Shown: piece by piece, positions 59,301 to 64,000 of the stretch
How positions within the stretch are numbered: position 1 is the first letter of the stretch
Layout: each line of letters starts with the position of its first letter
NCBI RefSeq assembly: GCF_947172395.1
Contig: NC_069085.1
Location: 17,610,698 to 17,674,697, forward strand
From: Bicyclus anynana
Lineage: Eukaryota > Arthropoda > Insecta > Lepidoptera > Nymphalidae
Direction of reading: 5' to 3'
DNA: 64,000 bases
Made by a program: the position numbers and the translations under genes
The notes under the pieces: generated by a model
The model's database searches: none
The model's input: only the letters and a program-made list of their open reading frames with translations
What the model was told of the DNA's origin: nothing

Positions 59301-59640
59301 TTACGGTTACCTTTGGTAAGAGGATGAGTTAATAAACTTTCATCATAATATTTGATTTGACATTTGTGTACTGCATATTTGTGAATTGAATTTATTGTCT
59401 GTCGTCTCAAAGATTTCAATAATTTCAAACAAAACTTCTAAAACTAATAATCGGAATATTCTTTTCATCCTTTTGGAAATTGCTAGGTGGAAAAGTCCGA
59501 AAACCAAACCTTTCTAGTTATGATCCCGTAGAGTTTGATTTTGTCCAAGCTGGTGTCAGACTTACGAAGGTCGCTCTCGTACCCGGACCCCGCGGAGCCT
59601 CCCCCGGACGCCGACCCGCCGGGGTCGTGTTGCACAGACC
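47224..59640 (-). CDS. TRIM45: TRIM45-like E3 ubiquitin ligase (N-terminus missing)
   Basis: Minus-strand exons: 59510-59640 (tentative), 58755-58925, 54249-54422, 53395-53571, 51874-52071, 50892-51105, 50421-50512, 49975-50127, 48818-48953, 47224-47342. The last nine join in one frame (1,434 bp, 477 aa). TRIM45 is a RING-type E3 of the cytoplasm and nucleus; the human protein (580 aa) dampens MAPK and NF-kB signalling. Domain order matches it: second half of RING (LCPVCGSETQLPLGGIAAL), B-box 1 (CDLC...CDQC...CPPC), B-box 2 (FCAHHPKLELTVYCATCQQV ... CRDC), coiled coil, filamin-type Ig domain (GDGSYALHFAPTSPGHYLLA), and the diagnostic Cys/His-rich tail (FHCCAFCSSGGKKSATCGCG, GCGHGHSGWPG, HWSCCG). 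The first CxxC...CxHxxC half of the RING is not in the window as far as I can see. Introns contain a LINE, a Helitron, SINEs and palindromes. Confidence 0.87.
47364..47715. repeat. Fold-back element interrupted by a SINE-B
   Basis: 33-base arms at 47364-47396 (tatactcagaggcataatta...) and 47683-47715 are inverted with two mismatches. Between them 47405-47682 is a minus SINE-B with its tRNA-like head (ggcgcagtggtatgcgcggt). The right arm runs on into a piece of the palindromic MITE seen at 63077 (ttcgaagcgtttgcgattgt, agagaatcgacgtgcc). This lies in the last TRIM45 intron. Confidence 0.75.
47855..48159 (-). repeat. Full-length SINE-A with target-site duplication
   Basis: 305-bp copy flanked by the 11-base duplication tcggaggacac (47844-47854 and 48160-48170). 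On the minus strand: head gccgtaatagtccagtggat, B-box-like ggtttgaatcc, body, and 3' end gagctgaatatgggttgata plus ATG. This defines the family. Its GAT-rich 3' end, shared with RTE LINEs, suggests RTE-driven mobilisation (inference). Confidence 0.85.
48598..48672. repeat. 37-bp perfect palindrome with 1-base spacer
   Basis: Left arm 48598-48634 (tgagatgtcattgtcaaata...) and right arm 48636-48672 are exact reverse complements around a single T. It lies in the last TRIM45 intron, 145 bases downstream of exon 48818-48953 on the minus strand. Its RNA would fold into a 37-bp hairpin on either strand. Confidence 0.85.
48818..48953 (-). CDS. TRIM45: TRIM45 exon with FHCCAFCSSGGKK motif
   Basis: Acceptor TTCAG|GGC at 48953, donor AAAG|GTGAGT. 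Encodes GSPFSCAARMSKAHTGQ, then FHCCAFCSSGGKKSATCGCG and STMGGGYKG. The leading GSPF closes the filamin domain; the cysteine cluster resembles a small zinc-binding module. Confidence 0.88.
49220..49556 (+). repeat. SINE-A with TSD and an internal snap-back inversion
   Basis: Flanked by actaccctacc at 49209-49219 and 49557-49567. Head gccgtgatagcccagtggat, then the body to gagccgtatatggtttgata. Within it 49344-49370 and 49377-49403 are exact 27-base inverted copies (cacgtgtctcaatcggtgaa...), 6 bases apart. This adds about 30 bases relative to the copy at 47855. Confidence 0.85.
49975..50127 (-). CDS. TRIM45: TRIM45 filamin-domain exon, second half
   Basis: Phase 0 at both ends (acceptor TATCCCCAG|GTG, donor ATCAAG|GTAACA). 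VAGYFRRRDSSARPAVAKVR, then ERGDGSYALHFAPTSPGHYL and LAVTVNNTPIK. The DGSYxxxFxPxxPGxYxxxV pattern is the filamin/ABP280 repeat signature. Upstream exons 50892-51105 (LITEGKEDEVLSLSGPVLRR onward) and 50421-50512 (GFQDLQVDVQHTAILELRDS) supply the first half. Confidence 0.88.
50545..50750. repeat. Palindromic MITE, copy in TRIM45 intron
   Basis: Inverted arms: gcacgtagattctcgttcta and aacgctaaggcttcgaaaac at the left; ttcgaagcgtttgccattgt and agaaagaaggaatt at the right. The centre has gggaatgacagatc, ggtcacgtgacc and aatgtcattccca. Same family as 63077-63268, more diverged. Confidence 0.7.
51590..51814 (-). mobile_element. LINE reverse-transcriptase tail imitating a TRIM45 exon
   Basis: The minus strand reads VTNAEVLRRVNQKRELLQTV, KTKVEYLGHDTRDTSFYNYL, DGKGCW, stop, then in other frames KKSWLRNIRVDRDR. 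This order (EVLRRxNxxRELLxTVK, EYLGH, GK, SWLRNIR) is the standard C-terminus of non-LTR reverse transcriptases. It lies in the TRIM45 intron between exons 51874 and 51105 and has plausible splice sites, but it ends in phase 1 and would break the frame. Confidence 0.75.
51874..52071 (-). CDS. TRIM45: TRIM45 coiled-coil exon
   Basis: AQASRVESEIRVWSEEYRLA, then VEAHGRALCSAAVRARAAYR and QRIQDKTRQLEERAAHAVEA plus VRFAEE: heptad-like, charged and Ala-rich. Phase 0 at both ends; it joins directly to the exon at 51105. A Helitron-like element ends 20 bases upstream of its acceptor. Confidence 0.87.
52092..52285 (-). mobile_element. Non-autonomous Helitron-like element beside a TRIM45 acceptor
   Basis: Complete minus-strand copy: TCTATACTAATATTATAAAG to ccgcgcggcgtcagCTAG, flanked by A and T. 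Its CTAG end lies 20 bases before the first base of the coiled-coil exon (52071). Close to the copies at 10238 and 36518. Confidence 0.8.
52310..52612 (-). repeat. Full-length SINE-B
   Basis: Minus strand: head ggcctccgtggcgcagtggt, B-box-like ctgggttcgatccccgg, body with gacgtaccgccaagcgattt, and 3' end cttgtaaagaataaaaaaaa. It is 24 bases from the Helitron at 52285. No clear target-site duplication. Confidence 0.8.
52788..52992. repeat. MITE family M2 with terminal inverted repeats
   Basis: Ends ccctcattcaaacgagag (52790-52807) and ctctcgtgtgaataaggg (52972-52989) are inverted with a few mismatches. An inner hairpin uses gtcgtgttttaaa and tttaaaacacgac. A related inverted copy is at 62455-62615. 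No ORF. Confidence 0.7.
53395..53571 (-). CDS. TRIM45: TRIM45 exon: end of B-box 2 and start of coiled coil
   Basis: VICRDCCLISHTGHAVANAS completes the B-box 2 zinc ligands (CxxC and HxxH), then RAANERANALRDACERTKLV begins the coiled coil. Acceptor CTGTTGCAG|GTG, donor GTTGAG|GTGAGT. Confidence 0.88.
53810..53950. repeat. Paired inverted repeats in TRIM45 intron
   Basis: aaaatacttgtgaac (about 53820) with gttcacaagtatttt (about 53876), and tgcttaggtaca with gttacctaagca (about 53900-53940). Probably a decayed fold-back element. Confidence 0.5.
54249..54422 (-). CDS. TRIM45: TRIM45 exon: B-box 1 end and B-box 2 start
   Basis: AESRCDQCLVSVCPPCGEAH, then TAQRGHATHLLQPLEPVLRF and CAHHPKLELTVYCATCQQ. 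Cys and His spacing fits two consecutive B-boxes. Acceptor ATCCTCAG|GCA, donor CAGCAG|GTTAGT. Confidence 0.88.
55225..55440 (-). mobile_element. Degenerate Helitron-like element
   Basis: The minus strand retains aatctatactaatatttaaa at its 5' side, a ttctttcaatattggatagt block and a gtctatacattatatact stretch. Otherwise decayed, with no clean 3' end. Another scrap lies at 55700-55765. Confidence 0.45.
55915..56149. repeat. Degenerate TACCC array, left part
   Basis: Runs of taccctacccctaccc, taacccta and tatccatacccta, imperfect, about 230 bases. Continued at 57678-57920 on the far side of the LINE. It is not the insect telomere repeat (TTAGG/CCTAA). Preceded by actagcggacgcccgcgact, an end motif of another repeat. 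Confidence 0.8.
56150..57677 (-). mobile_element. RTE-like LINE inserted in a TACCC array
   Basis: Flanked by the 11-base repeat ctacccctaat at 56139-56149 and 57678-57688, a likely target-site duplication, although the array itself could offer chance matches. The minus strand opens mid-ORF (KAAYTILATPL), so the copy is 5'-truncated. It carries the RT domain and ends in a short 3' UTR with aataaaaggctttttat and an ATTT-rich tail. In the TRIM45 intron, same strand as the gene. Confidence 0.8.
56291..57643 (-). CDS. LINE reverse transcriptase, open 450-codon frame
   Basis: Reverse transcriptase of a non-LTR retrotransposon, the enzyme that copies element RNA into the genome. Visible RT motifs: ISNYRPISLLPSIYKLFSS, QAGFRKGYSTVDHIH, YIAFIDYQKAFDSI (first catalytic Asp), KRGTRQGDPLSPTIFIAVLE, HLRFADDLVLLSE (catalytic FADD), GLEINFKKTKLM, YLGKQL. 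It also has the C-terminal RLKWRWAGHVARMNDDRW and GRPRSRWADDIERTAG blocks. There is no internal stop, so the insertion is young. Upstream endonuclease sequence is missing. The frame continues in front of the first ATG to the array junction, so that ATG is not a real start. Confidence 0.88.
   Translation of the reverse strand: MILFNKILDTSITPQQWSESDIILLYKKGNPNDISNYRPISLLPSIYKLFSSVIKNRIISTLDSHQPIEQAGFRKGYSTVDHIHSVELLIEKYQEFQRPLYIAFIDYQKAFDSILHSSIWEALYSQNVEAKYIRVIKNIYKNNTSRVRLESTGTPIPIKRGTRQGDPLSPTIFIAVLETVINKLNWNTMGLNINGNYINHLRFADDLVLLSENSLELEHMIYTLQQSSRQSGLEINFKKTKLMTNALKNEIKVENTSIEFVDSYIYLGKQLSFDNKSNEQEIERRIKGTWKKYWSLKEIFKSQMPTKIKRNVMNTCLLPSLTYACQTWKFTRNVKNKINSCQRSMERSMMKIRKIQKIRNSTIREKTGVIDALNYSMRLKWRWAGHVARMNDDRWTSRLTAWTGPVGARKRGRPRSRWADDIERTAGKQWRKKATDREDWSSLEEAFTLK
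57678..57920. repeat. Degenerate TACCC array, right part
   Basis: Continuation of the array at 55915-56149: ctacccctaatctacccc, taccctaccctactcc and variants, ending ccctaccctcagcaaaattg. Confidence 0.8.
57975..58630. mobile_element. Two inverted Helitron-like elements of a second subfamily
   Basis: 57985-58170 (+): taatactataaagaggtaaa, atttggaaaattctttta, acgggaacgggaaccacgta and gaaaccgcggggcgtcata. 58440-58628 is a minus copy ending on the plus strand as ctttacctctttataatatt agtatagatt. They share the ATACTAATATTATAAA start with the first subfamily but not its middle. Confidence 0.55.
58755..58925 (-). CDS. TRIM45: TRIM45 exon: second half of RING and start of B-box 1
   Basis: VSGKNYHFILCPVCGSETQL, PLGGIAALPLNYVLLRRMAS and REGGNEVLCDLCCIDNK. 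The CPVC is the last zinc-ligand pair of the RING; CDLC opens B-box 1. Acceptor TTTTTTCAG|GTA, donor AACAAG|GTAATT. Confidence 0.88.
59063..59168. repeat. Fold-back sequence in TRIM45 intron
   Basis: gttgccacgatgctaagtgt (59063) is inverted as acacttagcaccctggcaac (ends 59168) with few mismatches; ctaggga and cctag follow inward. Probably a short MITE. Confidence 0.65.
59510..59640 (-). CDS. TRIM45: Tentative TRIM45 exon in the RING linker
   Basis: SVQHDPGGSASGGGSAGSGY then ESDLRKSDTSLDKIKLYGII: a Gly/Ser-rich then acidic-basic linker, like the Ser-rich insert between the two RING halves of human TRIM45. Acceptor AATTCCCAG|GG, possible donor AGAAAG|GTTTGG, keeping phase 0 into 58925. A stronger-looking donor GTAAGT at 59565 would leave the wrong phase unless another exon intervenes. 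Not proven. Confidence 0.5.
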
Positions 59641-61314
59641 CTGGGAATTTATTCATCAATACATATAGTACCAATCAAATTGAGAGAGATCGATGGTCGG
59701 TTACCTAACAATTGATTTTTATAAGATACACTAGTTATTTCATTAATTATACTTACATAATCATAATATCATTTTAGTTTATTTACAATTTATGTCCTGC
59801 TGTGTGTTAAGGGTTGCCAGTTAGATTTATTTTCTACATTCAAATTATTATTTTTAGTTGGTAACCCTCAAAGTACAATTTCCGCTAGCGGAAACGTCGT
59901 GTGCTCTTACTCATTACATGCTTTAAATAGATTATACATATTAGAGGCGAATACTGTAAATAGAGCGACCTCGCGAAGGTTATGATTCACACCGCGTAGA
60001 TACTTACACTGTGACATACTAAATGAAAACAAGCATGAAAAATAATCGTAATATCATAGCCACTGGCTGTTTCCTTGTTTATTTTATTTATCTAGTAAAT
60101 TGTAATAAATTACAGTTTCATTTAGATGTTACGAGTAAGGTCTTTATGGAACGTTTTCGATTACTTATTCTTTATTAATTGTCGTTTTTATTGTTCGGTA
60201 ATCATAATAAAATTAAATGCAGTTAAAAAATAATAATAAATGCGAATATTAAAAAGGCTACCTTGCTAACAGCATAATACATCATTCAATGGCTTTGATT
60301 GAAAATGAATCAATAACACATGAGAACTTAAACTGTAGACTAGATACTTAGATGTATTAGGTAGGTGAATTCGCAAAATATAAAATAAGAAAAAAATACT
60401 CAATATATTTTCGTTAACACTTGATTTTATTTAATAGATTCGTAGTGAAACACTTATATTTTGTATACAAGTAATACGTAAAATTTACCAAAATTTACCA
60501 TAGGTTACTCTTTATACCCTACTTACAAATTAAGATCATCAAAAACATGCTTTGCTTTTATTTCATTACTACCAGAAGTAAAACTAATAAACGATCTTCA
60601 CTATATTATAAACAAATAAGTGGGTCTAATGTATTTCATCAAACAATCTTTATACAAACAAATAACGATTTACTGTTGAATGAATCAAAATTTTCTTTGA
60701 ACGCTTGAAACGTTTCCATGAATTGTTCTTGAATAAACATTCAACATTGCGTTATATCTCGACTGCTAGTGTCTGCTTTATATCGTGATGATTTCTGAAG
60801 TTATTATAATTTATTTTTGACCGAGTAACTGTTCTGTATATTACTAGCGGACGTCTGCGATTTGTTCGTGTGAATGCGATTTTTTGCAAATCCTAACCAT
60901 GGATTTTTCCGGGGCAATAGTAGCCTATGTATTAGCAATCACCTCATCTATCTTCCAATGACAGTGAAAGTCTAAGTATTGAAAAGTAGTGTGAGTAGGG
61001 GACAAAGGACCTTCGGAGTCGAGTCTACAGTGACTGGGCTCTGGGTGAATCAAATGTGGTAGGTTATAATTTATATACTATATACCTATAGCTAGTGCCT
61101 ATTGATACAGCAACGGTACGAATAAATATATTTTATACATTGCAACTGTCAGGATCTTCTTCTAGAATCTTAATAGTCCGTCAATTAATTGCACGGACGA
61201 GTAGCATATTTTTAAAGAAGAAATAAATTAATTTATTTTCCTATTACCGGATGAATATCTTCAGCCTAATAACAATTATGATATTGAAGACCTATGTCAT
61301 TATTATCAGCCTAT
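59641..61314. other. AT-rich region, nothing recognised
   Basis: No coding exon found on either strand. In particular, no antisense CxxC...CxHxxCxxC pattern that could be the missing first half of the TRIM45 RING. A repeat-end motif actagcggacgtctgcgatt appears at 60844. Confidence 0.45.
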
Positions 61315-61533
61315 AATTTAACGGCCTATTACTGAAGGTCCCTGCGTTTAGGAAAAGTGATATAGTGCTTAGGCCCACTACACTCCTTCAATGTGGTTTG
61401 GCGGGCTTAGAGTGATAATGTTAAACTCTTTAACGACCACTATCAGATGTTAAAGATGATGACAAGGACCGACGGCTTAACGTGCTCTCCGAGACACGGG
61501 ATAGTAACACCACCAAATTCCTAACTCTGGGCT
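61315..61533. repeat. Interspersed repeat SINE-C
   Basis: Blocks aatgtggtttggcgggctta, gttaaactctttaacgacca, cgacggcttaacgtgctctc and acaccaccaaattcctaact. Partial relatives are at 12230, 33400 and 33925. No tRNA-like head was identified, so the SINE class is provisional. Confidence 0.55.
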
Positions 61534-61549
61534 TAAATTTGTAAAAATC

Positions 61550-61616
61550 CTTTTCATCCTTTTGGAAATTGCTAGGTGGAAAAGTCGGAAAACCAAACCT
61601 TTGTAGTTATGATCCC
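61550..61616. repeat. 67-bp copy of a TRIM45 segment
   Basis: Matches 59461-59527 with only two or three differences (for example gtcggaaaa for gtccgaaaa). The source spans the end of the tentative TRIM45 exon and its donor. The copy sits between two 27-base direct repeats, 61507-61533 and 61617-61643 (acaccaccaaattcctaact...). Confidence 0.85.
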
Positions 61617-62124
61617 ACACCACCAAATTCTTAACTCTGGGCTGATATTTTTTATTGAAAATTGGATTTTATCCTCCTCCTAACAAGTTAGCCCGCTTCC
61701 ATATTAGATTGCATCATCACTTACCATCACGTGAAATTGTCAAGGGCTAACTTGTGAAGAATAAGCTATGTATTACGATGTAATAGATAGAACGTACCGA
61801 AGTTAATTAAACATGAGCATCTCATTGAAGTCATTGATGTCCGGAACCGAGCTAATGTATTCTATATATAGTCGTGCCACCCGGCGCGCCGCGCAAACAA
61901 ACGCACCGACGGAACGACGACACGTAACATTGTTTTATTTATTGCATTAGCACCTTTTATTGGCATTATGAAAATATTACAAAATAGTTCAGTCAGAAAT
62001 ATTTATCTTTTGATATTTCAATAGATAAAAAAGGAACATTTGCATTTTGTATTTTTTTTACTCGTAGATAAGATATTATAGTTGTTAAGAAATAATAATT
62101 TATATATTTTGAATACAACAATTT

Positions 62125-62442
62125 TTTTTTTATTCTTTACAAGTTAGCTCTTGACTACAATCTCACCTGATAGTAAGTGATGCATTTAAGTTGGAAGCGG
62201 GCTACCTTGTTAGGAGGAGGATGAAAATCCACACCCCTTTCGGTATCTACACGGCATCGTACCGGAACATTAAATCGCTTGGCGGTACATCTTTGCCAGT
62301 AGGGTGGTAACTAGCCACGGCCAAAGCCTCCCGCCAGATCTAGGCCGATTAAGAAAACCTCAATAGGCCCAGCCGGGGATCGAACCCAGGAACCTCCGTC
62401 TTGTAAATCCACCGCGCTTACCGCTGCGCCACGGAGGCCGTC
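62125..62442 (-). repeat. Full-length SINE-B
   Basis: Minus strand: head ggcctccgtggcgcagcggt, B-box-like ggttcgatccccgg, body with tggccgtggctagttacc, 3' end cttgtaaagaataaaaaa. About 318 bp. Confidence 0.8.
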
Positions 62443-62454
62443 AAAATGCATTCC

Positions 62455-62615
62455 CAAACTAAGTTCACACGACAACATTTTTAAAACACTACTTTTTTTC
62501 GAGCAGTGCTGCATTTTCAACTTAGGGCGTTGGAAATAGACCTTCATTTAACTTCATACTGTATTTATACGCTTTTTTAACGCCCGTTATAAAAACTCTC
62601 GTGCGAATGAGGGCT
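62455..62615. repeat. MITE family M2, second copy
   Basis: Inverted relative to 52788-52992: gcagtgctgcattttcaact, aaatagaccttcatttaact and ttataaaaactctcgtgcga plus atgagggc. The left end is less clear. Confidence 0.6.
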
Positions 62616-62649
62616 GAACGATCGAAAGAAAAATTGTAGTTGTTATCAC

Positions 62650-62870
62650 CATCATTACCTAACAACCCATATTCGGCTCACTGTTGAACAGGAGTCTCCT
62701 CTCAGAGTGAGAGGGGTTAGCCTTAGTCCATCACGCTGGCCAAACTTGGATTGGCAGACCCCACAGGTTTTCTCACAATGTTTTTCCTTCACCGTTTGAG
62801 ACACGTGATATTTAATTTCTTAAAATGCACATAACTGAAGAGTTGGAGGTGCATGCCCCAAAAATGGCAA
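62650..62870 (-). repeat. SINE-A, headless
   Basis: From aacccatattcggctcactg to ttaatttcttaaaatgcaca and gaggtgcatgcccc. A deletion removes the tctctggtatgcagg block. Confidence 0.75.
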
Positions 62871-63076
62871 TACTGGGCTATCACGTACAAAAAAATACAG
62901 TTTATTATGTCATCCACATCACATATTCGTCAGAAATCAGTAGCTATTGTCAAGTGGCGAAATACCTAATTCAATTAGTCACTGTGTCACAACCTTGCTA
63001 CTGTGCGGCTTCCCAACCTATACCTACTGTTTACCTACTAAGATTTAACTTTCATACTTGACATATATTTTCACTT

Positions 63077-63268
63077 CAGCCCCCCTAGTCAAACGGCACG
63101 TCGATTCTCTTTCTACGATCGCAACGCTTCAAAAACTATAAAATGTATGGGAGTGACAGATCTTGATCACGTGACCTGTCGATAGCAAATGTCATTCCCA
63201 TACATCTTTCTAGTTTTCGAAGCGTTAGCGATCGTAGAAAGAGAATCGACGTGCCCAGAGGGGGGCTG
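63077..63268. repeat. Intact palindromic MITE
   Basis: 192-bp near-complete palindrome: cagccccccta...gcacgtcgattctctttcta at the left, with the inverse agaaagagaatcgacgtgcc...ggggggctg at the right. Arms continue through cgatcgctaacgcttcga and gggaatgacatttg to a centre at gatcacgtgacc. Other copies: 10065, 47716 (arm only) and 50545. No target-site duplication identified. The class is unknown. Confidence 0.8.
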
Positions 63269-63424
63269 GTACGATTAGTCTAGAGTTTATAGAAATTCGG
63301 GTTTTTGTCGTTTTCAACCTTTTCTCCCAGTTTAAAGCACCGTGATCTTCTTTAATATAAAAATGAATCGCAAAATGCGTTGGTAAGCGCATAACTCAAC
63401 AAAACCTGGACCAATTTGGCCAAT

Positions 63425-64000
63425 TCTTTTTTTTAACCGACTTCAAAAAGGAGGAGGTTCTCAATTCGGTCGGTATTTTTTTTTTTTTATGTATGTACAC
63501 CGATTACTCAAAGACGCCTGGACCGATTTCAAAAATCCTTTTTTTGTTTGAAACGGTATAGTCCCCATTTGGTCCCATTGCCATCATGACAAGATCTGAT
63601 GATGGAATCCTGGAGAAATTGAGGGGAACTTTCGAAAATTATATGGGTGTCTAGTAGGTTCGTAAACTTTTCCATTTAGTACCTTTAAGAAATACAAAAT
63701 TATGAAGGTTTAAAATCGATCTGATGATGGAGTCATAAAACAGACGAGGGAACTCCTTAGCGATTTACAGCAGTTACCTTATGTTTGGGCTTGATTAATT
63801 TGTATTAATGAGAACTTTCCACATAGATAGGTTGTGACTGTCATTTAGGGGTTTGGTGATGAAGACCAAGGACAATTAAGGGAACTCCTTAACAGTTTAC
63901 AGTAACTACCTTGTGTTTGGCCTTGATTAATTCGTATTGCTGAGAACTTTCTACCTAGATGAGTTGTGTCTGTTATTATGGGTCTGATGATGAAGACCAA
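63425..64000. repeat. Unclassified repeat with internal direct repeats, cut by window edge
   Basis: Opens with ttaaccgacttcaaaaagga ggaggttctc. Later segments repeat about 135 bases apart: agggaactccttagcgattt at about 63749 and agggaactccttaacagttt at about 63879, with ttgggcttgattaattygtatt and gatgatggagtc / gatgaagacc near each. No ORF. Probably a transposon or satellite-bearing element. Confidence 0.55.

Overview
The window reads as nuclear DNA of a lepidopteran, most likely a butterfly; the species cannot be fixed from sequence alone. The grounds are AT-rich non-coding DNA, small exons in large introns, several tRNA-headed SINE families, short Helitron-type elements with a TCTATACTAATATTATAAA start and a CTAG end, RTE-like LINEs ending in GAT repeats, and four conserved animal genes. 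There are no bacterial operons, CRISPR arrays or cassette-like systems.

Layout. 1-14159: gene-free, repeat-studded DNA upstream of, or in a 5' intron of, the first gene. 14160-18680 (+): u-shaped (ush), the insect Friend-of-GATA co-regulator. It has a CpG-rich candidate promoter, two coding exons carrying nine zinc fingers and a CtBP-binding PLDLS motif, and a long 3' UTR. 18700-23760: AT-rich intergenic DNA with a 22-bp minisatellite and a LINE remnant. 23765-27312 (-): SLC7A6OS/Iwr1, RNA polymerase II nuclear import factor, 4 exons, 316 aa. About 1.0 kb separates it from the divergently transcribed MED15 (28341-42900, +), Mediator tail subunit, 12 exons, 701 aa. 42901-47220: intergenic DNA with LINE, SINE and AT-repeat sequence. 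47224-59640 (-): TRIM45-like E3 ligase gene. It has the second half of a RING, two B-boxes, a coiled coil, a filamin-type domain and a cysteine-rich tail; the first half of the RING was not found and probably lies beyond the right edge. 59641-64000: repeat-rich DNA, probably a 5' intron or upstream region of TRIM45.

The four genes do not form a pathway, although Iwr1 and MED15 both serve RNA polymerase II and share a divergent promoter region. Exon joins were worked out by hand. The three multi-exon models tested keep a single frame: 951 bp for Iwr1, 2106 bp for MED15 and 1434 bp for the nine firm TRIM45 exons.

I see no discrete, clearly undescribed system. The interesting material is in the non-coding and mobile DNA: a SINE 10 bases from a 5' splice site, a Helitron about 20 bases from a 3' splice site, a 67-bp patch of the TRIM45 locus copied 2 kb away, a LINE with a target-site duplication inside a degenerate TACCC array, a 37-bp perfect palindrome, a possible long-range stem in the ush 3' UTR, a SINE nested inside a palindrome, and a LINE tail that imitates a TRIM45 coiled-coil exon.
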